This document shows, piece by piece, positions 43,092-52,232 of a DNA stretch of 64,000 nucleotides. The notes under the pieces are model-generated. The model saw only the letters and a program-made list of their open reading frames with translations, was not told the origin of the DNA and did not search any database. Every line of letters begins with the position of its first letter. Within the stretch, counting starts at the first letter, position 1. Both the position numbers and the translations under genes were made by a program. Source of the DNA: Planomicrobium okeanokoites (GTDB taxonomy: Bacteria; Bacillota; Bacilli; Bacillales_A; Planococcaceae); assembly GCF_003428875.1 (NCBI RefSeq), contig NZ_QQRS01000008.1:1-64000 (forward strand), in the 5' to 3' direction.

Positions 43092-43667
43092 ATGAGAAAT
43101 AAAAAATTATTATTGATGCTCGAAATCGCGATTTTCGGAGCCCTTGGCTTTGTGCTGGATTTTATCGCGTTCAGTATGCCACAGGGGGGATCGGTCAGTC
43201 TGGTGATGATTCCGATTATCCTGATGGCGTTCCGCCGCGGGATGGGTGCCGGTATCCTGACCGGTCTCACAGTTGGCCTGCTGCAGCTTGTTACGGGGCG
43301 TGTCTATATTGTGCCTTTATCATTCGGATTCGCTTTTACACAAGTGACACTCGATTACTTGGTCGCTTTCGCGAGCGTAGGGGTGGCAGGAATAATGAGA
43401 TCCGCTTATCTTAAAAATTTGCGGAATGGCGCGCGGGGAAAAGCCGTCTCATCGATTGTCGCTGGAGCTTTAATCGGTGCATTTCTGCGCTATATCATCC
43501 ATGTTATTGTAGGGATCTGGTTCTTCAGTGAATTCGCGACGGGCAACGTTTATATCTACTCTTTCGTATACAACGCGACTTATATGGTGCCGGCGTTTCT
43601 GCTGACAGCTTTCGTTTGTTCGATTCTGTTCATAGCCGCTCCGAGATTAATTGATGTGAAAGAATAA
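43092..43667 (+). CDS. thiT: Energy-coupled thiamine transporter ThiT
   Basis: A 191-residue membrane S-component with six hydrophobic segments, which binds thiamine and docks with the shared ECF module encoded elsewhere. ThiT features include the charge-poor LEIAIFGALGFVLDFIAF N-terminal helix, MIPIILMAFRRGMGAGILTG (a loop with RRG, about residues 40-59) and FTQVTLDYLVAF. The TPP riboswitch upstream confirms the substrate. It is monocistronic and followed by a terminator. Confidence 0.94.
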   Translation: MRNKKLLLMLEIAIFGALGFVLDFIAFSMPQGGSVSLVMIPIILMAFRRGMGAGILTGLTVGLLQLVTGRVYIVPLSFGFAFTQVTLDYLVAFASVGVAGIMRSAYLKNLRNGARGKAVSSIVAGALIGAFLRYIIHVIVGIWFFSEFATGNVYIYSFVYNATYMVPAFLLTAFVCSILFIAAPRLIDVKE

Positions 43668-43668
43668 A

Positions 43669-43702
43669 ATAAGAAGGCTATCTTATGATAGTCTTCTTTT
43701 CA
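43669..43702 (+). terminator. thiT terminator
   Basis: AGAAGGCTATC and GATAGTCTTCT arms (one G-U), followed by TTTTC. Confidence 0.85.
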
Positions 43703-43759
43703 TTATCCAGACTCCAGCGGCCCCTGTCGCTTTTCTTTTATGTTATAATTTTTGAATAG

Positions 43760-44566
<807 letters not shown>

Positions 44567-44598
44567 ATGGAAACATTTTCTCTTCTCACAGGGCAACA

Positions 44599-45318
44599 TC
44601 ACTTTTTCTTGATAAGAAGTATTCCTGTAATGATCACCCCGCTCAGGAATAAGGAAGCTGTTGTAACGAGCATTTCATCCAGTCCATGTTTGACTGCAAT
44701 ACCGATGAATGCCCAGACAAATACTAAAGTGAAAGGAATATCGGAGTGATGGAAACGGACATGCAGTGCAAGAGCTGTAGCAACAGTCAGCATGATGACT
44801 GCCCATAATTCATTGCTGAGGCCCCAGCCGCCCCAATTATAATAAGTGAGTACATAACTGATATTTGTAATGGTCGCAATACTGATCCAACCCATATTTA
44901 CTGAAATCGGCAGCCGTTCGGTAAATTTTCTCTCATTATTATCATATTGGAGATATAACAGAATAAGTGAACCGAGGTAGAGGAGCATCGCTGCTATAGA
45001 CCAGGCGAAGTATTCATAATGCCATAGGAATAGCCAGGTGATATTGGCCGCAGCGCTTAAGATGAAATACAAACTGATGGCTCGGGAAGGAAGTTCTTTT
45101 TCTTTCGTGTAACGGATCCAGAATCCAGCAATCCAGATAGCTAATAATATGTATATGACTGACCAGATCGAAAAGACATAACCGGCAGGGGTGAACAGAA
45201 CAGGAAGCCTGTTGGAAATTTCTCCTGTGGTTTGACCGTTGATCGGCAGGATATTGGCTAATACGTTAATTGCAATGATGGCCAAAAAGGCGATTGTCAT
45301 TAATATCAAACGGAACAT
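44599..45318 (-). CDS. TspO/MBR-like tryptophan-rich membrane protein
   Basis: A 239-residue protein of seven or so hydrophobic segments. The N-terminal half resembles the TspO family: PVLFTPAGYVFSIWSVIYILLA matches the PPGW-x-F-x-W-x-x-Y core, and many Trp residues occur in later helices. It is longer than the classical 150-160-residue TspO, so it belongs to the longer bacterial TspO-like group. It may bind tetrapyrroles or be a sensor; function is not known. ATG 45318 follows GGAGGGATC. Single gene on the minus strand. Confidence 0.75.
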   Translation of the reverse strand: MFRLILMTIAFLAIIAINVLANILPINGQTTGEISNRLPVLFTPAGYVFSIWSVIYILLAIWIAGFWIRYTKEKELPSRAISLYFILSAAANITWLFLWHYEYFAWSIAAMLLYLGSLILLYLQYDNNERKFTERLPISVNMGWISIATITNISYVLTYYNWGGWGLSNELWAVIMLTVATALALHVRFHHSDIPFTLVFVWAFIGIAVKHGLDEMLVTTASLFLSGVIITGILLIKKK

Positions 45319-45521
45319 CTGTGATCCCTCCTCGCTAACAGTATACCGTTCCTTGTTTCTGACAACAATTAACTGTTCGTTGATTTGAATAAAAAGTTCC
45401 GGGAAATCGTCAATATTATGTCATCGTGTCCGATCGGCTTTGCCAAATATTCCGTAAACCGAAGAACAATGGTATACTGATAAGTGTTTTTAGAAAATTT
45501 AGTTTATCAGGAGGAAAAGCC

Positions 45522-47321
45522 ATGACAGTGAAATTTCCGGAAGTATGGGACTTGGATGTCTTGTTCCCAGGAGGCAGTGAGTCAGAAGAGCTCCGCGTAC
45601 ATATGGATGAAGCAGGACCCAAATTGGAGAAGTTTGAAAAACTTTCCCGTAATTTTTCCGTACCTGAAAAAGCCGCTGATGCCCAGCAAGTGGCAGAGGT
45701 GCTTGAAGCTGTAAAAGAAATGATGCTGCACCTCCGCCAGTCAAGCGCGTTTATCGGCTGTTTGCAGGCGCAAAATACAGAAGATAAAAAAGCGTCGCTG
45801 CTGCAGAGTGAATCTGCCAGCCTGAGTGCACGCTTCAATTCGGCTCTTCAGAAAATTCAGCAGGACCTGACGAAAACGGATGATGCTGTATGGAATGAGT
45901 TGATGGATGACGAAAAACTTCGTGAATTCTCTTTCGTTTTAAATGAATGGCGGGACGAAGCAAAGCAATTGCTATCCGAGAAGGAAGAAAACTTGATCAC
46001 TGCTTTGAGCATGGACGGTTATCACGGATGGAGCCAGCTCTACGATATGCTTGTGGGTGACATTAAAATCAAAATAACCGTAGATGGTCAGGAAAAAACC
46101 ATGTCTGTCGGGCAGGCAAACAACTTAAGTTCACACGCGGATCCTCAAGTAAGAAAAGAATCATACGAAAAGCTGGAAGATGCATGGACAGAAAAAGAAG
46201 ATTTCTTTGCGAAAACGTTAAATTCCATAGCGGGATTCCGTTTGGAAGTATACAAGAAACGCGGATGGGAAAATCCGTTGCAGGAACCGCTGCAGATCAA
46301 CCGGATGAAACAGCAGACTTTGGATGCTATGTGGAGCGCCATTTCAAAAAATAAACAGCCGTTCGTCGATTACCTTAATCAGAAGGCGGAGCTGCTCGGA
46401 AAAGACGGGCTTGACTGGTATGATGTGGACGCTCCGGTAACTGAGAGCACACAAACTTTTTCCTATCAGGAAGGTGCGGAATTCATTCTGGAGCATTTCA
46501 AAAAATTCGGTCCGGAACTTGAAAAATTCTCACGCCATGCTTTCGAAAAAGGATGGATTGAAGCGGAAGACCGTCCGAACAAACGGCCAGGTGGTTTTTG
46601 TACAGGCCTTCCGTTAACTGAAGAATCGCGTATTTTCATGACTTACAGCGGCTCGATGTCGAACGTTGCAACCTTGGCGCATGAATTGGGACATGCTTTC
46701 CATTCGTACGCGCTGCGCCCGGTTCACCAGATCAACCGATCTTACGCAATGAATGTCGCAGAGACAGCTTCTACATTCGCTGAAATGATTGTTGCTGATG
46801 CGGCAGTGAAGAACGCATCATCAAATGATGAGAAAATCGCTCTGCTTGAAGATAAAGTTCAGCGCAGTGTCGCTTTCTTCATGAATATCCATTCACGCTT
46901 CCTGTTTGAAACGCGATTTTATGAAGAACGCAAAAAAGGAGTCGTACCGGCTTCCCGCCTGAATGAATTGATGGAAGAAGCACAGCATGAAGGATTCGGC
47001 GGCGGGTTAAAGTCCACGCATCCGCATTTCTGGGCATCGAAGCTTCATTTCTATATAACTTACGTGCCATTCTATAATTTCCCTTACACATTCGGTTATT
47101 TATTCTCGTTGAGTGTTTATGCCAAAGCGCTTGAAGAAGGAGCCGGATTCGAGGAGAAGTATATGGCGTTATTGCGGGATACGGCGATCATGACTGCTGA
47201 AGACTTGGCGATGAAGCATCTGGGTGAAGACATTACACAGGAAGCTTTCTGGGAAAAAGGGATTGCTCTATGTGTGAAAGATGCTGAAGAGTTTATTTCG
47301 CTGACGTCATCTGCTGAATGA
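45522..47321 (+). CDS. pepF: M3 family oligoendopeptidase F
   Basis: A 599-residue zinc metallopeptidase of the M3 family. The active site is LAHELGHAFHSY (HExxH, about residue 385) with a downstream Glu in MNVAETASTFAEM as third zinc ligand. The N-terminal region is the PepF helical domain. It cleaves short peptides in the cytoplasm. ATG 45522 follows CAGGAGG; a longer open frame to 45426 has no such site. A TATACT box near 45473 may be its -10. The following GNAT gene begins two bases after the stop. Confidence 0.92.
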   Translation: MTVKFPEVWDLDVLFPGGSESEELRVHMDEAGPKLEKFEKLSRNFSVPEKAADAQQVAEVLEAVKEMMLHLRQSSAFIGCLQAQNTEDKKASLLQSESASLSARFNSALQKIQQDLTKTDDAVWNELMDDEKLREFSFVLNEWRDEAKQLLSEKEENLITALSMDGYHGWSQLYDMLVGDIKIKITVDGQEKTMSVGQANNLSSHADPQVRKESYEKLEDAWTEKEDFFAKTLNSIAGFRLEVYKKRGWENPLQEPLQINRMKQQTLDAMWSAISKNKQPFVDYLNQKAELLGKDGLDWYDVDAPVTESTQTFSYQEGAEFILEHFKKFGPELEKFSRHAFEKGWIEAEDRPNKRPGGFCTGLPLTEESRIFMTYSGSMSNVATLAHELGHAFHSYALRPVHQINRSYAMNVAETASTFAEMIVADAAVKNASSNDEKIALLEDKVQRSVAFFMNIHSRFLFETRFYEERKKGVVPASRLNELMEEAQHEGFGGGLKSTHPHFWASKLHFYITYVPFYNFPYTFGYLFSLSVYAKALEEGAGFEEKYMALLRDTAIMTAEDLAMKHLGEDITQEAFWEKGIALCVKDAEEFISLTSSAE

Positions 47322-47322
47322 T

Positions 47323-47871
47323 ATGAATTTTCTATTGACCGGTAAGTTGTGCTACCTTCGTATTTTGACAGTTGAGGACGCTGAAGAAATGGTGCAATTG
47401 CTTGTGCGCAACAAGGAATACTGGGCAATCTTCGAACCGAAACATCGGGACAGTTATTTCACTGCTGCTGTACAACGGGAAAAAATACGTGAATCCATTT
47501 ATCAGGCCAGGGAAAATCGCGAGTACAGTTTCGGAGTGTTTGAAAATGGAAGCGATAAACTGATTGGCCATATTTCCATGTACAGCATTAAGCGATTGCC
47601 GTTTCTCAGTGCGTTGGTCGGTTATTCAGTCGATGAATCATATATTGGGCGAGGGATTGCGACAGAAGCTGTAAAGCTGATTGTGGCTTTCGGCTTTGAA
47701 AAAATCCAGCTGCACCGGATAGAGGCGTATGTGTCTCCCCGAAATACAGGTTCCGTTCGTGTGCTTGAAAAAGCAGGATTTGAGAATGAGGGATTATTGA
47801 AGGAATTTCTTCATATCAATGGAGTGTGGGAAGACCATTATCACTACGCCATTTTGGAGAAAGATTTTTGA
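47323..47871 (+). CDS. RimJ/RimL-type GNAT acetyltransferase
   Basis: A 182-residue acetyltransferase. The fold is marked by LRILTVEDAEEMVQL at the start, the acetyl-CoA site VDESYIGRGIATEAVKLIV (about residues 103-121), HRIEAYVSPRNTGSVRVLEKAGF (about 133-155) and the ending YHYAILEKDF. This is the RimJ/RimL group that modifies N-terminal residues or aminoglycoside-like substrates. It starts two bases after pepF without a strong ribosome binding site, which suggests translational coupling. Confidence 0.85.
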   Translation: MNFLLTGKLCYLRILTVEDAEEMVQLLVRNKEYWAIFEPKHRDSYFTAAVQREKIRESIYQARENREYSFGVFENGSDKLIGHISMYSIKRLPFLSALVGYSVDESYIGRGIATEAVKLIVAFGFEKIQLHRIEAYVSPRNTGSVRVLEKAGFENEGLLKEFLHINGVWEDHYHYAILEKDF

Positions 47872-47956
47872 AAGGGCAAGGCCGCCTATAAAAAATGGTG
47901 GATCGAAATGAAGAGATGGTTATGGGAATAAAACATTGACAGAAAGCAGGTGCCTT

Positions 47957-48439
47957 ATGTTAAGAGATAAACTGTTTGCCTACCATCAATGGGCCAGCCA
48001 GGAGATTCTTTCACATACAGAAGGCCTCGGTGATGCGGTTTTTACCCGGGAAGAGGATAGTTCATTTGCTTCTATCAAAGAAACAGTCAGGCATGTAATC
48101 ACTGTTGAAAAACTCTGGCTGCTGAGAATGACAGGCATTGAAAAACCTGCAGCTGAACAATTTCACGTGGACACTGCAGCTGAAGCGAAACAGGCTTTTA
48201 TGCTGCTTCACGCAGAAATGGAATTGTATTTTTCTTCATTGACTGAAGACCAGTGGCAGGAAGTCATGAGATTCACAAATCTTCGCGGCAATTCCTTTGA
48301 GGAGACCAGGGAAGAGATGTTATTCACTTTCATTAATCATGCTTCTTATCACCGGGGTCAGATTGTTTCCTTGCTGAGGCAATTCGGCGAGGAAGGGACT
48401 GTACTTGATTATATTTATTTTCCAAAGGAAAACCGCTGA
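47957..48439 (+). CDS. DinB family protein
   Basis: A 160-residue four-helix bundle protein of the DinB/YfiT superfamily. The three metal-binding His are in FAYHQWASQ-like YHQWAS (about residue 11), RHVITVEKLW (about 48) and ASYHRGQI (about 132). Such proteins are often thiol-dependent S-transferases for bacillithiol or mycothiol, but the reaction here is unknown. ATG 47957 follows AGCAGGTG. Its stop codon lies in a 15-base direct repeat that flanks a short insertion (48443-48581). Confidence 0.85.
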   Translation: MLRDKLFAYHQWASQEILSHTEGLGDAVFTREEDSSFASIKETVRHVITVEKLWLLRMTGIEKPAAEQFHVDTAAEAKQAFMLLHAEMELYFSSLTEDQWQEVMRFTNLRGNSFEETREEMLFTFINHASYHRGQIVSLLRQFGEEGTVLDYIYFPKENR

Positions 48440-48581
48440 GAAGGTTCGACCGAACAGCATTCGGTCGAACCTTTGCGACGAAGCTAGCGAAGCGATGCAG
48501 GAGCACAGGTTTTGTACAGCGATGCTGTTTTGTGAAATATTATTTCTAATACTTTTTTATAAAATAGAAAACCGCTGAGAA
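48428..48581. repeat. Short insertion with 15-bp direct repeats
   Basis: The 15-base sequence GAAAACCGCTGAGAA occurs at 48428-48442, containing the dinB-like stop codon, and again at 48567-48581, where it is the 5' arm of a terminator. The 124 bases between begin with a perfect hairpin GGTTCGACCGAA/TTCGGTCGAACC (48443-48471) and contain no gene. Removing one repeat plus the insert would join the stop codon directly to the terminator, so this looks like an insertion with target duplication, or a segmental duplication. Confidence 0.6.
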
Positions 48582-48602
48582 ATTTTTCTCAGCGGTTTTC
48601 TT
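48566..48602. terminator. Bidirectional terminator between dinB-like and carbonic anhydrase genes
   Basis: AGAAAACCGCTGAGAAA and TTTCTCAGCGGTTTTCT form a 17-pair stem with T-tracts in both directions. The carbonic anhydrase gene ends at 48602 on the minus strand. Confidence 0.92.
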
Positions 48603-49168
48603 CATCTATTTTCATTTCCGTCCACTACCAAATCCAATTTCCCTGTCTTAGGATCAATTACCAATCCGTGAACCGGAACTTCATTATCCATTAAAGGATG
48701 ATTGCGTACCATATTGACACTGTGACGGACGCTTTCGGTAACATTATCGAAGCCGCGCAGCCACTCATCGAGATTGACTCCCGAATAGCGCATCATCTCA
48801 ATAGTTTCTTCCGCAATGCCTCTGGTTTTCATTTTTTCCATTATTTTTTGTGGTTCAATTGCGGACATTCCGCAATCATGATGGCCGATAATATAAACTT
48901 CATCGGCATTCAATTCATAAATTGCCACAATCAGACTGCGCATGATTCCACCAAATGGGTGATTGATGACCGCACCTGCAGACTTGACGATTTTTACATC
49001 GCCATTTTTCAAATTCATGGACTTTGGCAATAATTCGAATAAGCGAGTATCCATGCAAGTCAAAATGACCATTTTCTTATCAGGAAACTTAGTGGTTATG
49101 AATTGTTCGTACTTTTCTTCTTCAACAAAATTTTTGTTGAACTCCAGTATTTCATTCAGCATCGACAC
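48602..49168 (-). CDS. Beta-class carbonic anhydrase
   Basis: A 188-residue beta-carbonic anhydrase that interconverts CO2 and bicarbonate. The zinc ligands are Cys in TCMDTRL, His and Cys in GHHDCGM; Asp in MDTR forms the catalytic dyad with Arg. The size and sequence resemble YtiB of Bacillus subtilis. GTG at 49168 is eight bases after AAGGAG; ATG at 49162 and GTG at 49177 are alternatives. Confidence 0.9.
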   Translation of the reverse strand: MSMLNEILEFNKNFVEEEKYEQFITTKFPDKKMVILTCMDTRLFELLPKSMNLKNGDVKIVKSAGAVINHPFGGIMRSLIVAIYELNADEVYIIGHHDCGMSAIEPQKIMEKMKTRGIAEETIEMMRYSGVNLDEWLRGFDNVTESVRHSVNMVRNHPLMDNEVPVHGLVIDPKTGKLDLVVDGNENR

Positions 49169-49242
49169 ATTATCCACTCCTTAAACATTTACTCTCCTAT
49201 ATTTTAATCGAAATTTGAACTGATGACTAATCTCAGTCCGGA

Positions 49243-49281
49243 AAAATAAAAAATTCCGGAAGCGCAAGGCTTCCGGAACAG
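49243..49281 (-). terminator. Terminator of mreBH
   Basis: On the minus strand TTCCGGAAGC and GCTTCCGGAA form a stem and are followed by TTTTTTATTTTT. Confidence 0.9.
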
Positions 49282-49283
49282 GT

Positions 49284-50291
49284 TTATTTTGAAATTTTAT
49301 CGAGCTTGTCCATCATGACCAAAGAACGTCCGGTCCCGATAGCCACAGATTCGAGCGGCATCGGTGCCATGTGAACAGGCACTGAAATTTCTTCAGAAAG
49401 CCATTGCTGCATGCCTTTCAGCAGAGCGCCGCCGCCAGTGATGACAACTCCCTGGTCGACGATGTCGCCAGACAGTTCGGCAGGGCAATTCTCAAGAGTT
49501 GCACGGATGCATTCGAGGATGGCCAACAATGGTTCTTTCAGTGTTTCCTGGATTTCTGTAGATGTTAATGAGACAACTTTCGGCAAGCCAGTCATGATAT
49601 CCCTGCCGCGAATTTCCATTGTTTCCGCTTTATGTGGAATCAAAGCATAGCCGATTTCTTTTTTGATATTTTCTGCCGTACGTTCACCGATTAGAACATT
49701 ATAATGTTTACGGACATATTGGATGATATCTTCATCCATGCGGTCACCCGCAATTTTTACTGTGTTGGAAGAAACAACGCCTCCAAATGAAATGATGCCG
49801 ACTTCAGTAGTGCCACCACCGATATCCACAATAACGCTTGCTATCGGTTCGCTGACAGGAAGGTCAGCACCAATCGCGGCAGCCACCGGCTCTTCGATCA
49901 AGTGGACGCTTTTAGCGCCGCTTTGTTTAACCGCATCGTGAATCGCACGGCGTTCTACCGATGTTGCACCGGATGGAGTGCAGATCATCACATTCGGCTT
50001 ACGGTAAGCGCCTCCCAACTGTTTGGCTGCTTTCTGCATGACCATTTTCAATAAATCAGTGGTGACGTCAAAATCTGCGATTACGCCGTCTTTCAGTGGA
50101 CGCACAACGCGGATGGATGTTGGCGTCTTACCGATCATAGCTTTGGCTTCTTCGCCGATGGCGATCACTTTCCCGCTTTTTGTATCAAGTGCCACTACTG
50201 ACGGTTCGTTTAAAATTATGCCTTTTGCTTTTGTATAAACAAGAATATTTGCTGTTCCTAAGTCAATTCCAATATCCGATGAAGAAAACAT
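49284..50291 (-). CDS. mreBH: Rod-shape actin homologue MreBH
   Basis: A 335-residue bacterial actin. Nucleotide-binding motifs are [12 protein letters not shown] (residues 7-18, phosphate 1), [14 protein letters not shown] (phosphate 2, about 159-172) and [13 protein letters not shown] (adenosine). It forms membrane-associated filaments that guide cell-wall synthesis; MreBH in Bacillus directs the autolysin LytE. It stands alone, not next to mreCD, and has the MreBH length, which is why MreBH is preferred over MreB or Mbl. ATG 50291 follows GGAGGAG. An upstream in-frame extension to 50363 has no site. Confidence 0.88.
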   Translation of the reverse strand: MFSSSDIGIDLGTANILVYTKAKGIILNEPSVVALDTKSGKVIAIGEEAKAMIGKTPTSIRVVRPLKDGVIADFDVTTDLLKMVMQKAAKQLGGAYRKPNVMICTPSGATSVERRAIHDAVKQSGAKSVHLIEEPVAAAIGADLPVSEPIASVIVDIGGGTTEVGIISFGGVVSSNTVKIAGDRMDEDIIQYVRKHYNVLIGERTAENIKKEIGYALIPHKAETMEIRGRDIMTGLPKVVSLTSTEIQETLKEPLLAILECIRATLENCPAELSGDIVDQGVVITGGGALLKGMQQWLSEEISVPVHMAPMPLESVAIGTGRSLVMMDKLDKISK

Positions 50292-50498
50292 GCCTAAACT
50301 CCTCCTAATATAAAACAAGTCCATTTTGAATTTTAACACGCTTAAAATAGCGTCTCTTTTCAATTGCGTCAGACTGCAATATTACGAGGGTCTATTGGCT
50401 CTTTGGGCAGATCATTTATAGGACGTTTGATGCCTTATGTAATCGATGTGCAAATGAAATGTTTCTGAATTGTAATCTGTCAGTCATTTAAAACTATT

Positions 50499-50534
50499 AA
50501 AAAAGCAGACCTTTTTAATAAAAAGGTCTGCTTC
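50499..50534 (-). terminator. Terminator of the 46-aa protein gene
   Basis: On the minus strand AAGCAGACCTTTTT and AAAAAGGTCTGCTT form a stem, then TTTT. The 130 bases between this and mreBH hold no clear feature besides a possible mreBH promoter. Confidence 0.88.
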
Positions 50535-50546
50535 GAAATTTAATGA

Positions 50547-50687
50547 TCAGAATTTGCGTTCCGGATGCGGATCTACATGTTCTGCGTCATGTGTATGCAA
50601 CTCTTTCCCCAAAAAATGGAGCAGTGTGAAGAAAAACATGAAGATTACAGCCATAAAACCTAATACTGTGACAATACCAGACAACAT
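50547..50687 (-). CDS. 46-residue membrane protein with His-rich tail
   Basis: A small gene starting at ATG 50687, seven bases after GAGAGGGGAG, and ending before its own terminator. The product has one transmembrane helix (SGIVTVLGFMAVIFMFFFT, residues 3-21) and a charged C-terminus containing five His among Asp and Glu (HTHDAEHVDPHPERKF). Family not recognised with certainty; short Bacillales membrane peptides of this shape exist. The His/acidic tail could bind a metal, which is inference. Confidence 0.7.
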   Translation of the reverse strand: MLSGIVTVLGFMAVIFMFFFTLLHFLGKELHTHDAEHVDPHPERKF

Positions 50688-50712
50688 GATGATAACTCCC
50701 CTCTCGACTATG

Positions 50713-50740
50713 ATTATCATAACTTAGTATACATGATAAT
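50713..50740 (-). promoter_or_regulatory. Inverted repeat upstream of the 46-aa protein gene
   Basis: ATTATCAT (50713-50720) and ATGATAAT (50733-50740) form a perfect eight-base inverted repeat with a 12-base spacer. It covers a TATACT box on the minus strand (50731-50726) that would serve as -10. The TGATTATCAT half resembles half of a Fur-type box, but a full Fur box is not present. Confidence 0.45.
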
Positions 50741-50772
50741 AGAAAAAAGATTAAGTGTCGAATTAGTGAGAT

Positions 50773-52005
50773 TTAAAATGCCCAGTTGCCGTTCCTGAAA
50801 ATCGGCTCGCGTGTGCCGTCTTCCAAAATACCGTCAATATCCATCTTATCAGAACCGACCATGAAATCGACATGGGTAATACTTTGGTTCAAACCGTGCT
50901 TAAGCAGTTCTTCGGACGACATCTTCTTGCCGCCTTCCAAACAGAAAGAGTAAGCGCTTCCGATAGCGAAGTGATTTGACGCATTTTCATCGAATAAAGT
51001 GTTGTAGAAAAGGATATCGGAAGCGGAAATTGGTGATTCGTGAGGCACTAAAGCAACTTCACCCAGGTAATGGGAGCCTTCGTCCGTATCTACCAATTGC
51101 TTCAAAACATCTTCCCCTTGTTTTGCTGTTACATCTGTAATTCGTCCATTTTCAAATGTGACTTTGAACTCATCGATGATATTGCCGCCATAGCTGAGTG
51201 GCTTCGTGCTTGAAACGTAACCGTTGACGCCATCTTTTTGCGGCACAGTGAAAACTTCCTCGGTTGGCATATTTGCCATGAAAGCATCGCCTTTTTCATT
51301 GATGGAACCAGCGCCGCACCATAAATGCCCTTTAGGAAGAGCGACTTCGAGATCAGTGGAAGGGGAAGTGTAATGTAATTTCGCATATTTTTTGCCGTTC
51401 AGATAATCGACTTTTGTATGCAATAATTCGTCGTGCTCTTTCCAAGCTTCGATCGGCTGATCCAAGTCGGCACGGACCGCTTTGAAAATAGCATCCCATA
51501 AAGCGTCAACTTGCTGATCTTCCGGAAGCTCCGGGAAAACTTTTGCCGCCCAGGCTTTTGATGGAGCTGCCAGGACTGTCCAGCTGATTTTATCTGATTG
51601 GACGTATTGGCGATACTTATTGAGTGCTTGTCCAGTCGCCTTCTGAGAAGCGGCAATTCGTTTCGAATCGATTCCTTTTAAAAGATCCGGGCTTTGAGAA
51701 ACAATGCTCATGAATGCAGCACCTTGTTCGGCCAATTGCTCACGCTCTTGAACTTTCCAGGAAGGGAACTCAGAGAAAGAATCCTCGGGCGCCATTTCGA
51801 AGCGCAATCTTGAGACTTCATCATCATTCCAGTCAACAAAGACTTGTTTAGCTCCAGTCTCGTAGGCTTTTTTTACAATCAGGCGCACAAGCGGTGCAGC
51901 CTCCAGTGAAGCTGCTATGTATAATTGTTGGTTTGGCTGTATATTAACGCCGACCTTTACCGCCAATTCTGCATAGCGTGTCAATTTATCATTTAATGAT
52001 GTCAA
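50773..52005 (-). CDS. M29 family aminopeptidase (copy 2)
   Basis: A 410-residue aminopeptidase with the same metal-site motifs as the copy at 39229: PTEEVFTVP, LGEVALVPH, DENASNHFAIG and HVDFMVGSDKMDIDG. Both copies end in GNWAF. TTG at 52005 follows GAGAGGAGAG and is the best start; the frame is open upstream to 52026. It is a single gene; no clear partner is next to it. Confidence 0.9.
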   Translation of the reverse strand: MTSLNDKLTRYAELAVKVGVNIQPNQQLYIAASLEAAPLVRLIVKKAYETGAKQVFVDWNDDEVSRLRFEMAPEDSFSEFPSWKVQEREQLAEQGAAFMSIVSQSPDLLKGIDSKRIAASQKATGQALNKYRQYVQSDKISWTVLAAPSKAWAAKVFPELPEDQQVDALWDAIFKAVRADLDQPIEAWKEHDELLHTKVDYLNGKKYAKLHYTSPSTDLEVALPKGHLWCGAGSINEKGDAFMANMPTEEVFTVPQKDGVNGYVSSTKPLSYGGNIIDEFKVTFENGRITDVTAKQGEDVLKQLVDTDEGSHYLGEVALVPHESPISASDILFYNTLFDENASNHFAIGSAYSFCLEGGKKMSSEELLKHGLNQSITHVDFMVGSDKMDIDGILEDGTREPIFRNGNWAF

Positions 52006-52232
52006 ATGAATCTCTCCTCTCATCATATATTATAGTATCAATTTTCAGTCATAGTCCGCAATGCCTGCCTGCTAAATATCCAGGTTATTCTAAAAAATAT
52101 TGGAAAAATATAGTTTCATAGGTCTTAAGTATTGTTTTGGAACTGAAATACTGAAGTTTATTTAATGTATCGCAGTTATGGAGGTTTTTATGCGAGGGGT
52201 TTGAGGAATACATTAGAGAGGAGCTGAGTTTG

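Noticed and set aside
50340-50460. Sigma-I promoter for mreBH
   Set aside because: A GACCCTC...CGCAA arrangement on the minus strand only partly fits the sigma-I pattern; not strong enough to list.
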